Source: Phytophthora hibernalis (Eukaryota; Oomycota; Peronosporomycetes; Peronosporales; Peronosporaceae). Taken from it: 64,000 nucleotides of DNA. The notes under the pieces are model-generated. The model ran no database searches and had not been told where the DNA came from. It saw nothing but the letters and a program-made list of their open reading frames with translations. The position numbers and the translations under genes were made by a program. Below, piece by piece: positions 1-9,819 of this stretch (position 1 is its first letter; every line of letters starts with the position of its first letter). The stretch covers positions 186,001 to 250,000 of the forward strand of contig JAAKBF010000110.1 in assembly GCA_012656075.1 (NCBI GenBank), read 5' to 3'.

Positions 1-97
1 CTCGTTTTACATGTCTTTCGAAATTCACGCTGCAAGTAGTTATATAGACAAGGATAGTTTCATTCACAACATAACTGGTGCCCGAAATCAAGCGTCC

Positions 98-841
98 TCA
101 CTCCCCCTTGAGTTTGTTTGCCTGAATGAGCGGGTCGACAACCTTGAGCCAGTCTTTCAATTTCCAGGACGAGTCTGCCTCCTCAAAAGGAACCCCGTTC
201 AGCGTGTACTGCGGTGTTTCCGTGACCGTACGGGTGCACGCGTACTTCCACGTGACCCGAGTGTTATGATCCGCCTCGGTCCCGCCATACCCCGTCATAC
301 CTTCTTCCCACTGCTTGTCTGTTAAACTCGGAAAGATTTTCTTCGCCAGCACTTTCAACCCATTCGTCACTTGCACTGCACTCAAATCCTTGGTCGCCTC
401 GTTCCAAAAGCTGCAAAGTACCATAAAATAAAATACCACCAATTTAGAACTTGGAACATTGTCTACAATCCTGAAAGTAAAATATACCGTTCTTGGTTCT
501 CGTAAATTACTTCGATCCATGGTGTAAACTGGTCTTCACCCAAAGCCGACGTAATAGTAAACACCGACTCTGCCGCAGTAAATCCATGTTGGTGAAAAGG
601 CAGCGGAAACAATACCGCCTTCACTCGGAACTCCTCAGGTTCATAGTGATCGGACAGAGCCTTCACTCCGGCGTACGCGGCCCTGCTGAAGGGGCAGAGC
701 AGGTCGATGTACGTCTCCAACTGCACCTTGGCGACTCCACTACCTTTGCCGATAGTAAATCCGGGCGGTTCCCCGAATCGGCACCTGGGCAACGCCCAAG
801 TGCAGTACTATAACCGTCAGAGCGAAGAACGACTTCACCAT
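98..841 (-). CDS. DSBA-like thioredoxin-fold secreted protein (one apparent frameshift)
   Basis: Two exons: about 841-488 and 410-98, with a 77-bp GT-AG intron at 411-487. The ATG at 841 opens a signal peptide (MVKSFFALTVIVLHLG), so the product is probably secreted or enters the endomembrane system. The mature part has a thioredoxin-like DSBA fold pattern: YIDLLCPFSRAAY near the N-terminus, FPLPFHQHGF in the middle, and a helical FWNEATKDLS / FPSLTDKQWEE / YTLNGVPF C-terminal part. The active site is CPFS, so only the first Cys of a CxxC remains; an oxidoreductase role is therefore uncertain. The signal peptide and mature domain are in different frames, and removing one base from the CCCC run at 771-774 joins them. 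A divergent paralogue starts at 993. Family assignment is from motif layout, not a database search. Confidence 0.7.
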
Positions 842-992
842 TATCCGAGACCTTGGATTTTGGATAATGACAACCAAAACTTGGTTTCGTAACGATTTTG
901 ATTGGATAACATCCAACGAATGAAACGAGCAGGATTTTACTGGTAAACTTATCTTGGATACTTCCAGTTTATCCAGAGTCAGATTAAGGAAA
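842..992. promoter_or_regulatory. shared intergenic region of two divergent DSBA-like genes
   Basis: About 150 bp separate the two ATGs, which point away from each other, so both promoters must lie here or overlap the genes. The stretch is AT-rich. I see no perfect oomycete initiator in it. The promoter role is inferred only from the head-to-head arrangement. Confidence 0.45.
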
Positions 993-2019
993 ATGGGGAT
1001 ATTCGTGCGGATCCTGTTGCTGTGTACGGCGCTCTGCGGCTGGGTTGGGGTCAGCGGATCCCACGACGCCCGCCTGGGTTTACACTGGGGAGGGGCAATG
1101 CGGACGCTGGGGTGCAGCTCGAGTCCTACATCGATTTGGTAAGATATTTCTGAAGAGTAGATGTTTTTTGTTTCTGACGGTAATTTATTTTCTTAGTTGT
1201 GTCCGGATAGCAAGTCAGCTTATCCAGGATTGAAGAAGCTATCGGACCATTACGGACCGGATGATCTGCGTGTTCGTTTCGTGCTGTTCCCGTTGCCGTA
1301 CCACCAACACGCGTTCGCTACGGCGGAAGCGGCGTTCACTATCACAACTTCACTGGGAGACGCCAGCTTCACCAAGTGGCTCGAGACGATCTATGCCAAT
1401 CAGGACATGTAAATGATCTCTAGATGGATATTAAATTATCCCATTGGTATTTTATTTCTAACGGTATGTTTTGTGTTGCAAGTTTCTGGAACAAGGCAAC
1501 GAAGGATTTGAGTCCTGTACAAGTGGTGAAGAAGCTCAAGACTTTGGCTCAGACGACGTTTCCATCATTAACGGACGAGCAGTGGGAGAAGCAGATGACC
1601 GGGTATGGAGGAACGGATGTGGACGCTCAGGCCCGCGAGTCCTGGAAATATACGTGCACTCGAGGCATGTCGGGTACCCCTTGTACACACTGAACGGCGT
1701 CCCGTTTAACGCCGATGCGGACTGGACTTTTGAACAATGGTTTCATGTTATTGACCCGCTGGTGAAGGCCAACAAACCTGTGCTGGGGGTGCCGGAGACT
1801 CAAGCGTGGAAGGATGTTCATTTGAGCGGAGTCCCACGGACTCAACCAGATCGCGAGGTGATGCACTTGGTCGGCACCGGGGAGTGGACTTCTACTGCAC
1901 AGGTGTGTGAGGGGATCACTGGTGGTGCAAGGGCGTGTGAATATGTGCCGGGTCGTGCGATGTGTTGCCAGGCCCATGAAGCGTGCATTCTTCGTGAAGG
2001 ATGCGTGGCGCTGCTGTAA
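993..2019 (+). CDS. DSBA-like paralogue, three exons, two apparent frameshifts
   Basis: Paralogue of the minus-strand gene at 98-841. Exons are about 993-1138, 1197-1408 and 1483-2019, with GT-AG introns at 1139-1196 and 1409-1482; the second intron matches the position of the neighbour's only intron. The ATG at 993 opens a hydrophobic signal peptide (MGIFVRILLLCTALCGW). Conserved blocks are YIDLLCPDSKSAY, FPLPYHQHAF, FWNKATKDLS and YTLNGVPF. The active site is CPDS, lacking a second Cys. The frame breaks twice: between signal and mature part near the GGGG run at 1047-1050, and at the CCCC run at 1677-1680. One extra base in each run restores a continuous frame. The C-terminus runs about 80 residues past the point where the paralogue stops. 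It may be a real gene with consensus errors or a young pseudogene. Confidence 0.65.
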
Positions 2020-2654
2020 AGCGGCGAAGGTCTTTACATGTAGTCACTGAAGGAGGTGCCAATTGCAATTGAAACTTGAGGTTTGTTTATCGCTAGCAGC
2101 TCCGCACTACTGTTCTCCAATTTTCAACTAAGTTAGATGAATAGGTGGATTAAAGCAGTTGCGCAGAGAGCGGCCAAGGCCACTCCGAAATGACAGATAT
2201 TGTAAGGTTTGAGGTTGGAGAACTTGGGTTGAGTATATGGGAGGATGGTTTGTGCTGAAGTTTAGGAGATGTAGAGCACGGTAGCTGCAACTGAGATGCA
2301 ATTCGACTGGAAACTTTAAGTACCGGTATTATCTTTTTACGATCCGTAAAAACTGAAATTGTCGTTGAATTTTAAAAATATATATATTGCAAGCGACTTT
2401 TTACCACTGTCTCTGTACCGTAATGGTACAGTACAAGGCAGTGCATATTTTCTGAGCTAAAAAGCATCAGATATTTTGTTGGTAAATGTAGTTTATCACG
2501 TTCATGCAACCTATTCGTGTCTCTGCTGCCATTAATCATTTGACCGACCATCAAACAGAACATTCCGGTCAATAGCAAGTTGAAGCGTATCTCGTTACAT
2601 GTACATACGGTATCCAAATCAATGTAATTTACGAGCAAAAACATAGTTTTATAC
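2020..2654. other. no gene recognised
   Basis: AT-rich non-coding sequence. The short minus-strand open frame at 2372-2644 resembles nothing known. Part of the stretch (2535-2566) recurs at 3466-3498. Confidence 0.4.
2535..2566. repeat. direct repeat, copy 1
   Basis: A roughly 30-bp block containing TTTGACCGACCATCAAAC recurs at 3466-3498. A second shared block (TATCACGTTCAGGCAAC...) occurs near 2818 and near 3563, and a weaker one near 2498. Together these show that the sequence on the two sides of the 3051-3304 gene is a partial duplication. Confidence 0.75.
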
Positions 2655-2765
2655 GAGTTCTAAAGTTTTGAGTTTCGAAAAGTTTTGAGATAGCTAAAGT
2701 TTTGAGTTAACTAAAGTTTTGAGTTAACTAAAGTTTTGAGTTTTGAGATAACGTTAACTAAGCTT
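2655..2765. repeat. short tandem array of an AAAGTTTTGAGTT-type motif
   Basis: The motif CTAAAGTTTTGAGTT and close variants recur about six to seven times, with a unit of about 15-17 bp. Related TTTTGAG pieces reappear around 3505-3555, on the other side of the small secreted-protein gene. Confidence 0.75.
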
Positions 2766-3050
2766 TGAGGTAGTTTTCCCGTACAAGGCGCTGCACCAGA
2801 TATGTTTTTGTTAGCTTTTATCACGTTCAGGCAACCCATGATGCCTGAATCTTCGCGTGTGCTGCACCAAGCACTAAAGACTGTGCTGAATGCCGCCACT
2901 TTGATTGGGAAAGACGTGGCGCGCAAACGATCATTAAAGGAAATCATGAAACTGGTGTTCATTTAGCGTAAGCTTAAACCGGCAACTTCAGTTGAAAATG
3001 GTACCATCGAGCGTGGCGCGCCATGCATGTCTTGTCCAAGGTTGCTTCTT

Positions 3051-3304
3051 TTACCAACCCCAGCCGTAACCACCCCAAGGACGACCCCAGCCCCTCCCCA
3101 GCCACCGCCCCAGCCACCTCCCCAGCCGTAGCCACCCCAAGGTCCACCCCAGCCCCACTCCTTCTTCTTCCCGTCGACGGGATTTTCAGCTGCAGGAGCC
3201 GCCTCGGCCGGCGTAGCTGCAGCATGCAGAGCAGGTTGGTCGGCAGCAGCAGAAACGCTCGCGACCGCAATCGCAGCGATAACAGCAAACGGAGCGAGCT
3301 TCAT
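3051..3304 (-). CDS. small secreted Gly/Trp-rich repeat protein (one apparent frameshift)
   Basis: The ATG at 3304 gives a clear signal peptide (MKLAPFAVIAAIAVASVSA), then an Ala/Pro-rich stretch, a KKKEWGWGG block and GGWGG repeats. Read straight, the frame runs on into unrelated sequence. With one more base in the CCCC run at 3091-3094 it continues as GWGRPWGGYGWGW and stops at 3051-3053, a natural end in the same repeat style. The protein would be about 85 residues. Such Gly/Trp-rich secreted proteins are common in oomycetes; a wall or extracellular role is inference. An in-frame Met further upstream (near 3397) would place the signal peptide internally, so I prefer the Met at 3304. Confidence 0.65.
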
Positions 3305-3465
3305 CTTGACAATTCGCAGACGGGTGTTGCTGGAGCTTTCGTTGAGGCAAATTGCGCTGTGGTGAATTCGTCTGCCGCTCGAAAGTATGTACTTCATGAT
3401 GGATAACCCGTTGCTTTCTCCTGGAAATCCGAGATACGCGTCTACTTCCGTCGTGGTCTATCGTT

Positions 3466-3498
3466 GATCATTTGACCGACCATCAAACAGAACATTCC
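3466..3498. repeat. direct repeat, copy 2
   Basis: Second copy of the block at 2535-2566, containing TTTGACCGACCATCAAAC and followed by ACAGAACATTCC. It lies upstream of the secreted-protein gene, while copy 1 lies downstream. Confidence 0.75.
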
Positions 3499-4769
3499 AC
3501 TAACTCAAAGTTTTTAGTTTTGAGATTTGAAATAACAACTGTTTTTGAGTTGCACCAGATATAGTTTTTATCACGTTCAGGCAACACATGATGCCTAACC
3601 TTCGTGTATCAAATACTTCGAATTTCTTCGCACTCGTGTATGTTATCCTCTGCTTTTGATGGGGTAACTCAATGCCCTCCCCGTTACCGTGGGAGATCGT
3701 GAGTACAACCCGCACTCATGATCTATCACATCCCGCAAGCTACAATCCACAATAGAGAGCATCGCCGCGTATACTTCGGTGGAGATCGTGACCCAGCGAT
3801 ACAATTCCTTCTTTTCGTTGTTGTGCCAGCGTGCTGTAGAACGAAATGGAACAGCATTAGGGCCCGCTTTTCGCGTGGATTATAATAGTGTCGCGCTACA
3901 ACACACGTTGCTGCGCTACGGTTGGTTTCATGGTCGGATCGATAAATAATCCACGGTTAGCGATTTGCACACAGAACCTTGGGCTTCAGCTCCCAAGTTC
4001 GAGTGGATGGCCCCAGGTTGACTCAGCGCCCGAACGACACGTCTGACAATAATGTGATTCTGAACTTTCACAGCGAAACACGCCATTCAGGATTGCGGCC
4101 GCGCGTCGAAAACACGACCTCGCTTTTCCTGGTTAAATTTTGGGCGTCCGCTCGACTAGCCATACGTTGCATTGTCGAGGAAAATCGTGGCTGCAAGTCA
4201 GTCGTCGCCACGGCGGCACGCCATCTTAGCAGCGTTCACTGCCAGCCAAGGCGAGACGCGCGGACAAAATCTTCGTCTACGTTTTCACAGAGGAAAATCC
4301 GTCTTGCGATCTTTCGAGCTGGCGGTGCTGCAATGGCAGCCAAGCAACGCGTCGATCGAAGGTCGTCGCCTGGCCCGCCGGATTTTATACTTTTGGTGCT
4401 CAACGCCGCAGCAGAGACACGGTTGACTCAAGTACAACGCGGCAACCGCACCGACAAATGTACAACTGCAAAATGGCTCGCCTTCGATCCGAATTGGACC
4501 GCAGTATGATAGCTCGAGGCTGCCACGTTGCCAATGCGACTCAACGCTATTATATTTAGTATGTAAAGAAACTGAACCTCGTCCGGAAAGCAGCACAAGA
4601 GCTCACGTGAGCACAGTCAATAAATGTCGATGCTTCGCTACGCTGGCCGCGATCGGACGATTTCTAGGGTCGGACCTTGCGGGGATGGGGCGGTCCTTAC
4701 GTTGATCAAGTCAACTAAAATAGTGTGTTACACACCACATCCCACTGTAAAGCACCGACGACACCTGAC
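3499..4769. other. intergenic, no gene supported
   Basis: Contains a 176-codon plus-strand open frame (3979-4509) and a 103-codon minus-strand frame overlapping it. Neither shows a recognisable domain, signal or low-complexity pattern typical of a real gene. Part of this stretch probably belongs to the promoter of the gene at 4964. Confidence 0.35.
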
Positions 4770-4785
4770 TTTCACTCTTCAATTT
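4770..4785 (+). promoter_or_regulatory. oomycete core promoter (Inr + FPR-like) for the FYVE-FIST gene
   Basis: The sequence TTTCACTCTTCAATTT agrees at about 13 of 16 positions with the oomycete core promoter consensus GCTCATTYYNCAWTTT. It lies about 180 bp upstream of the ATG at 4964 in the right orientation, so the 5' UTR would be about 190 nt. Confidence 0.6.
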
Positions 4786-4963
4786 ATAATCGCGGGGCGA
4801 AGCGAAGAAACCACCGCCGCGCAACTCTTGTCTGGAGACGTCGCCGCACCGCACGAGCTGACCGCGCACATCATCTGAACCAGCGTGATCTCCGCATCTT
4901 CTCGTACTTCTCGCGTCTTCATCTGCTTCCTACAAGTCATAAAAAGACCGTGTAAACACAACC

Positions 4964-7954
4964 ATGGACCGTTTTCGACTAGACGGCGTAGACCAGGACG
5001 GCGTGGACACTGTGGAGCCCATGCGCCCCAGCTCCTTTGACATGACCTTCTCTCTAGGCAGCTACCCGCGCGCGCAGGGCCTGAGCCGAGACAGCGACCA
5101 GCAGCAGAGCAATCAGCAAGACAACGACGTGGACAAGAGCACAGACGCCAGGAGACAACCAGGCAGAGGTGAGAAGGAAGGCTGCATGTGGACGAGCTGC
5201 TGGACAGCTCCAGGTCGCAGACGCTCGAGAGCAGCGGCCTCGGCTCGTCATCCGGCCACAGAAGACAAGGCTCTCCGGCGTCTACTACAGCACTCAAAGA
5301 CGTGGCGAACATTGCGTCGAGACTCGAGGAGAAGGCCCACGAAGCTATTGATGTGGCTAATTTGTGTGGCAAAGTGTCCTGGAAACTATCCAAGCGCACG
5401 CAGGACGTGCATGTTTATAGACCAGCCAATCTGCCAGCAGAGGAGGACGCCTCCACGAAGCTCTACTTTCGCGTGTCGTGCGAGGTGAAGGCTCATCTAG
5501 GGACGATTATGGAGTATCTGACACCCAGCAACTCGAGGAGCTACTTTGACATTGAGTCGCAGGTGTTTCCAGGACTACTGCATGCTGCGGTGATTAAGCG
5601 GATGGACCTTCCGGAACGCGCACCGACAGGTATGGCGAACTCGGGACAGACGCTGCTTTTCCCGTCTGGAGCATCGGCTACGACTACTGCTAGTGGTAGT
5701 CGTGATGACGCGTCTAGTGTGGATGACGACGCGAGTGAATCGTTCCCGCACCTGCAAGTCAAGTGGCATGCGAGTCGCTTTGCCGGACGGTTTGTGAAGC
5801 CCGTTGATTTTTCTTTGTGGAGTACGCAAATATCGAGACGATGGCGGATGGACGGAAGCGCGGATACGGATACATCCGATCAGTTGAATCGTTTAAGGGT
5901 GACGAGTTAGCAATTCGCCTGGCCGGAGAGGATGTAGCTATTCCTCCCAGTGTGGCGAAATGCAAGCGAGCCGTGATCAACAAGGGCGTATATCTGGTTT
6001 CACCCTCGGCTGATGCGTCTGGCACGTACGAGGTGACCTGCATGATGGTGATTGACTTTCAAAAGCAGTTTGCGAGTTCTGTGGGAGCCAAGATTATCCA
6101 CAACTTCACGGAACGACTCATCGGTATCCGCGAGCTGCTCTTCAACACGCTTTTCCGCCCTATTGTAGTGCTTCCCAAGAATCAGTGGAAACCAGCACGT
6201 GGCAACAAGTGCGCAATTTGTATTTGCTCCTTCTCCATCGTCAAGTCCAAGCACCACTGTCGGTCTTGTGGCGAAGCTGTTTGCGGGCAGTGCAGTCGTA
6301 AATGGACATTGCAGCCTGGCGCCCAACCTGAAACCCACGCTCGACTCTGCACAAGCTGTTCGCTCCAGGCAAGAAGTTACCTCACGCCCAATGGAAACCC
6401 TGGTCGTTCACCTGCTGCCTCCTCGCGGTTCTCGTCGGCGATTAACGATTTTACAGTGAGTCAGATTGCTGGAACTCGCTCTACTCACGTGCCGCGTATG
6501 GCTACAGTGTACACGTGCGATGTACAAATCGCAAGTACAGTGTCAAATGATCCTGATACTTTTGCAGCCGCCACATCGGCATTTGCAAAGCTTGTAAGTG
6601 CCTTAGGCGATCAAGCACCCCACTTCATGTTAGTATCCTATTCGCACCACCACGGCGGTGCTGCAGTTTACGAAGCATTGGCGCGTGCTGCGCCTGACAC
6701 TCTTTTTATGGGTGGAACATCGAGTGGCGGGTGTATGTTGGTGCTGGTTCATCAGCGTTAGGATCAAGCAGGAGCAAGCACGGTAGCAGCAACAGCAATA
6801 ACTCTCGGCATCGACAGCACAGCAGCACAGGAGCACACGGTCCTTCTGTGGGGCTTTGGGAATCTACGACCCGGAAGGATCCTATGCCATTTTGAACGCC
6901 GATTTGGACCGCGAAAGCCCTCGTGATGCTGCACGGAGATGTCTTCTGGACGGCATGGGAATGCTAGCAATGGAACCGGAGGAAAGCCCAGACTTCATCT
7001 GGACTGTGATGGGGGCGGAGCTGACCTTTATGATGTTGACGAGCAACGAGATGGCGAGGAAGAGCAAGTCTCACGGGCTGTGAATGAGATCGTGGACTGC
7101 TCCTACTCAGTTGTCGGTGGTAGCTCGTCCCGACATGCAGCGAATACCCGTGGATATGCGACGCAGTTGTGTTCTGAAGGGGGCAACGTTGGCTGTGTGA
7201 CGAAGCACGGCGTGTGTTTTGCAATTTGCTGCCCGAGCGTGGAGGTTGCACACGCGTTATTCACGTGCTATGAGGCAACAGACAAGAGTTTTGTCGTTAC
7301 GAAGGCAAGTGGGCGTGACCTGTTCGCTCTGGATCATAAACCGGCCCTGGAGGCCATCAACGAGGCAACCCATGGCATGCTGACTGAGATGACCCAGCGA
7401 CCTGAAAATTCAATTTGGAGTCGAACCTGCTTCCGGCGTACTATCCTGTCGCACGTGAGCGGCGTGGAGCAGTACCTCGTGGCCTCAAACGCAATAGTTC
7501 ACGTTTCCAAATGCTGCAACCAGAAAATTCTGCTCGGGATCTGTCCCTGCATTTGGGTGCTGAGGTGCGTCTTGGCGAGCGTCTGCACATGATGGCACTT
7601 TCGCCGCGAGGTGTGGCTGCTAAGGCGCGTCGTGGACTTCGTGATGCTGTTCGGGTATCTATCCCAACGCTTGATCTCAAGGATGTCATCGGCTGTTACT
7701 TGAGCGTGGGTATGAGCTACGATCGTGTTCTTCAAGGTGACCTGAATACGATAGCCGACGCAACGGGAAGTGCCTTCCCTCAAGGAGCCTCACTGCTGTC
7801 TGTTTCGCATGGGCAACAGGGCGTCATGGCCGGCGCCAATGAGGCTGTTCATGCGAACAGCATGCTGACGGCCTTGATCGTCACCAACCGCAAGAAGGCA
7901 CAGAAGCTCAACCCGCTCCGGCCTCTGAATATTCGAAGTACAACCGTCTCCTGA
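4964..7954 (+). CDS. START-like / FYVE zinc finger / FIST sensory-domain protein (several apparent frameshifts)
   Basis: Apparently intronless, about 1,000 residues if the frame is continuous; the start is ACCATGG at 4964. An acidic/polar head (4964-5430) leads into a START-like lipid-binding region (about 5430-6170), as in many oomycete FYVE proteins. A FYVE zinc finger follows at about 6183-6360: WKPARGNKCAICICSF, KHHCRSCGEAVCGQC and ARLCTSC. The HHCR core is intact; the usual WxxD is WKPA. Then comes a FIST-type domain (about 6494-7900), with TVYTCDVQIAST, HFMLVSYSHHHGG, MGGTSSGG and GIYDPEGSYAILNADL in the N part and SVSHGQQGVMAGANEAVH in the C part. FYVE fingers bind PI3P on endosomes; FIST is a putative small-ligand sensor. 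The frame breaks at 5180-5181 (GG), 5808-5812 (T5), 6729-6731 (GGG), 6858-6860 (GGG), 7011-7015 (G5) and 7412-7413 (AA). At each site one extra base in the run restores it, which points to consensus error. Confidence 0.75.
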
Positions 7955-8143
7955 GCTGTGTACTACAACTTCCTAAGCACTTGAACGTGCAATTTATTAA
8001 CCTAGAGAATTTTGCCATCCACCGCGGTCTTGAAGTTAATCATCTCCATGCGATGGGAGCTCTTGCATCCAAAGTGTCAGCGTTTCATCCATTTACTTGG
8101 TAAGAACGTCCATAAGTGTTCTTGCACTGGTACTACCTACACT

Positions 8144-9447
8144 CTACAGGTCGGCAACGTCGCCTTCGTAGCGAGCAACAGCGCGGTCCGAGAAGCGCGG
8201 CTCGGCACGCACAATGAATGCGCCACGGTGGTCCGGGTTGGTGATGAAAACGCAGCCCGAGACGCCAATCGCAGCAGCAGCTTCACGCATGGCGTTGGCC
8301 ACCTTGTTCTCCTGGCGCTCAGCCAGCTGCTGCGTGAAGATGTCACCGGCGCGGCCGCTGGTGATAGCCAACACCGTGGGGCCGGCGCCACTCAGGAAGC
8401 ATCCGTGCGCGCCAGCGCCAGGGCCGCCTTCATGAGCGGCTCCAGGTGAGGGTACTGCGCGGCACCACGCTGGGGCTGGTGCAGCATGTCCTGCGTGGCG
8501 AAACGCAGCTCGTCGAGGTTGCCCGACCTGAAGGCGTTCACAAAGATGGCAGCGCGGCCTATGTTGAACACGGCGTCCTTGCGGGGCACGTTGGGCGGCA
8601 GGATGGCGCGTGCCACACTGGTGGGGCCCGTCGAGTCCGGGATGAACACCACACATTGCAGACCGTCCGGGATCTGCACGCGCGAGGAGTACCAGCGGTC
8701 GTCAGCGAAGATACCGAGCTGCAGGCCTCCGTAAATGGCCGGCGCAACATTGTCGGGGTGGCCCTCGATCTCCGAAGCCTGTCATAATTCAAAGCGCACA
8801 ATCAGTGAGCTGCTCCCACCTTCCACAACTCAACATCAGCCACGTACCAGTTGCAGAAGCTCTTCACGTCCGTGCACAGGCAGCCGCATGCCAGCAAGAG
8901 CAAGACCGGCGATGATGCCGCCCACAATGCCGGCCGAGCTACTGCCGAGGCCGCGCGCGAACGGGATGCGGTTCTTGCAGTGCACCTTGATGTGGCGCGG
9001 CAGTTCCTCGCCCGCGGCCTTGAAGGCAGCCTTGATGCCCACCACCACGAGGTTGCTCTCGTCCGTGGGGAGCTCTGACGCGCCTTCGCCCTCGTTCGTG
9101 AGCGTGATGCGACGAACATTGGGCGCGTCACCCTCCAGAGGCGGTGCAATCTCCGCCGAGATCTCCGTCCAGATGTCCAGCGCCATGCCGATGGTGTCAA
9201 ATCCCGGACCCATGTTGGCCGTCGTGGCCGGCACGCGCACCACCACAGACGTGAGCTTGCGGCGCTCCAGACTTGTGGGCAGCGCCGCCGCCTTGGCCTC
9301 CGCCACCGCCTGGACACGGCACGCGGCAGCCGCGCGGCGTGCGCTCTTGCTGCGGGAGCCGACGTAGTAAGCCAGAGCAGCTCCGCCTGCTGCCACCGCC
9401 ACCTGCGTGGCCACGCGCTGCGTCGCGTTTGAGTTGCCTCCTGCCAT
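8144..9447 (-). CDS. homoserine kinase (ThrB family, GHMP kinase)
   Basis: Converts L-homoserine to O-phosphohomoserine with ATP in threonine biosynthesis from aspartate. Two exons, 9447-8848 and 8778-8144, with a 69-bp GT-AG intron at 8779-8847. Diagnostic GHMP motifs are VRVPATTANMGPGFDTIG near the N-terminus, the ATP loop IPFARGLGSSSAG in exon 1, EIEGHPDNVAPAIYGG at the start of exon 2, and FLSGAGPTVLA near the C-terminus. The first in-frame ATG (9447) adds about 75 residues before the kinase core, including the hydrophobic stretch VAVAAGGAALAYYVG followed by basic residues, so membrane anchoring or organelle targeting is possible. There is one apparent frameshift near 8408-8418; one extra base in a GG run makes ALALGAHGCFLSGAG continuous. 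The family call is very safe. Confidence 0.92.
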
Positions 9448-9450
9448 TCT

Positions 9451-9480
9451 TGAAAAGTGACAGGACTGTTGAAAAGTGAC
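9451..9480 (-). promoter_or_regulatory. two Inr-like TCACTTTTCAA motifs before the homoserine kinase start
   Basis: On the minus strand the motif GTCACTTTTCAA occurs twice in the 35 bases before the ATG at 9447 (about 9480-9469 and 9462-9451). It fits the oomycete initiator TCAYTYYNCAW. If used, the 5' UTR would be very short. Confidence 0.45.
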
Positions 9481-9778
9481 AAGGAACTTGCCTCGGAGAC
9501 CAGGAGATTTTTCGCGGTTGCTTAAACACTGTACACAAACGGTACGTGAAATAGTGTACGCCACATAAGATCACAGCCTACTGTATGGCATTTCCCGGAA
9601 TATAACCTCTGCAAGCGCATTTGGCTTGCAAGCGTCGCCATTTATTGGGGAAAGTGGAGCTTGCGTGAAAGGTGGGTTCAGCGTCGAGGGAGGCGACGTG
9701 TTGATGGCTAGTTGACTACGTAGTGTGCGAGGGAGTCGACTACGCAACGTGTGCATCGCCTCCCGCGTCAGGATCGCA

Positions 9779-9794
9779 GCCTCACTCTCTATTT
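9779..9794 (+). promoter_or_regulatory. Inr/FPR-like core promoter of topoisomerase I
   Basis: CCTCACTCTCTATTTG fits the oomycete initiator (TCAYTYY) followed by the flanking ATTT element and lies about 30 bp before the ATG at 9820. The homoserine kinase promoter is on the opposite strand about 300 bp away. Confidence 0.5.
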
Positions 9795-9819
9795 GTCCAG
9801 CAGGTAGAAGATCCGAGCC

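Noticed and set aside
1047..1680. Programmed ribosomal frameshifting to explain the broken genes
   Set aside because: The sites are ordinary homopolymer runs in many unrelated genes, without a common slippery heptamer; sequencing error is simpler.
3979..4509. 176-codon plus-strand open frame
   Set aside because: No domain, signal peptide or gene-like composition; overlapped by an equally open antisense frame. Probably chance.
5054..5399. Minus-strand open frames opposite the FYVE-FIST gene
   Set aside because: Shadows of the high-GC coding strand, without motifs.
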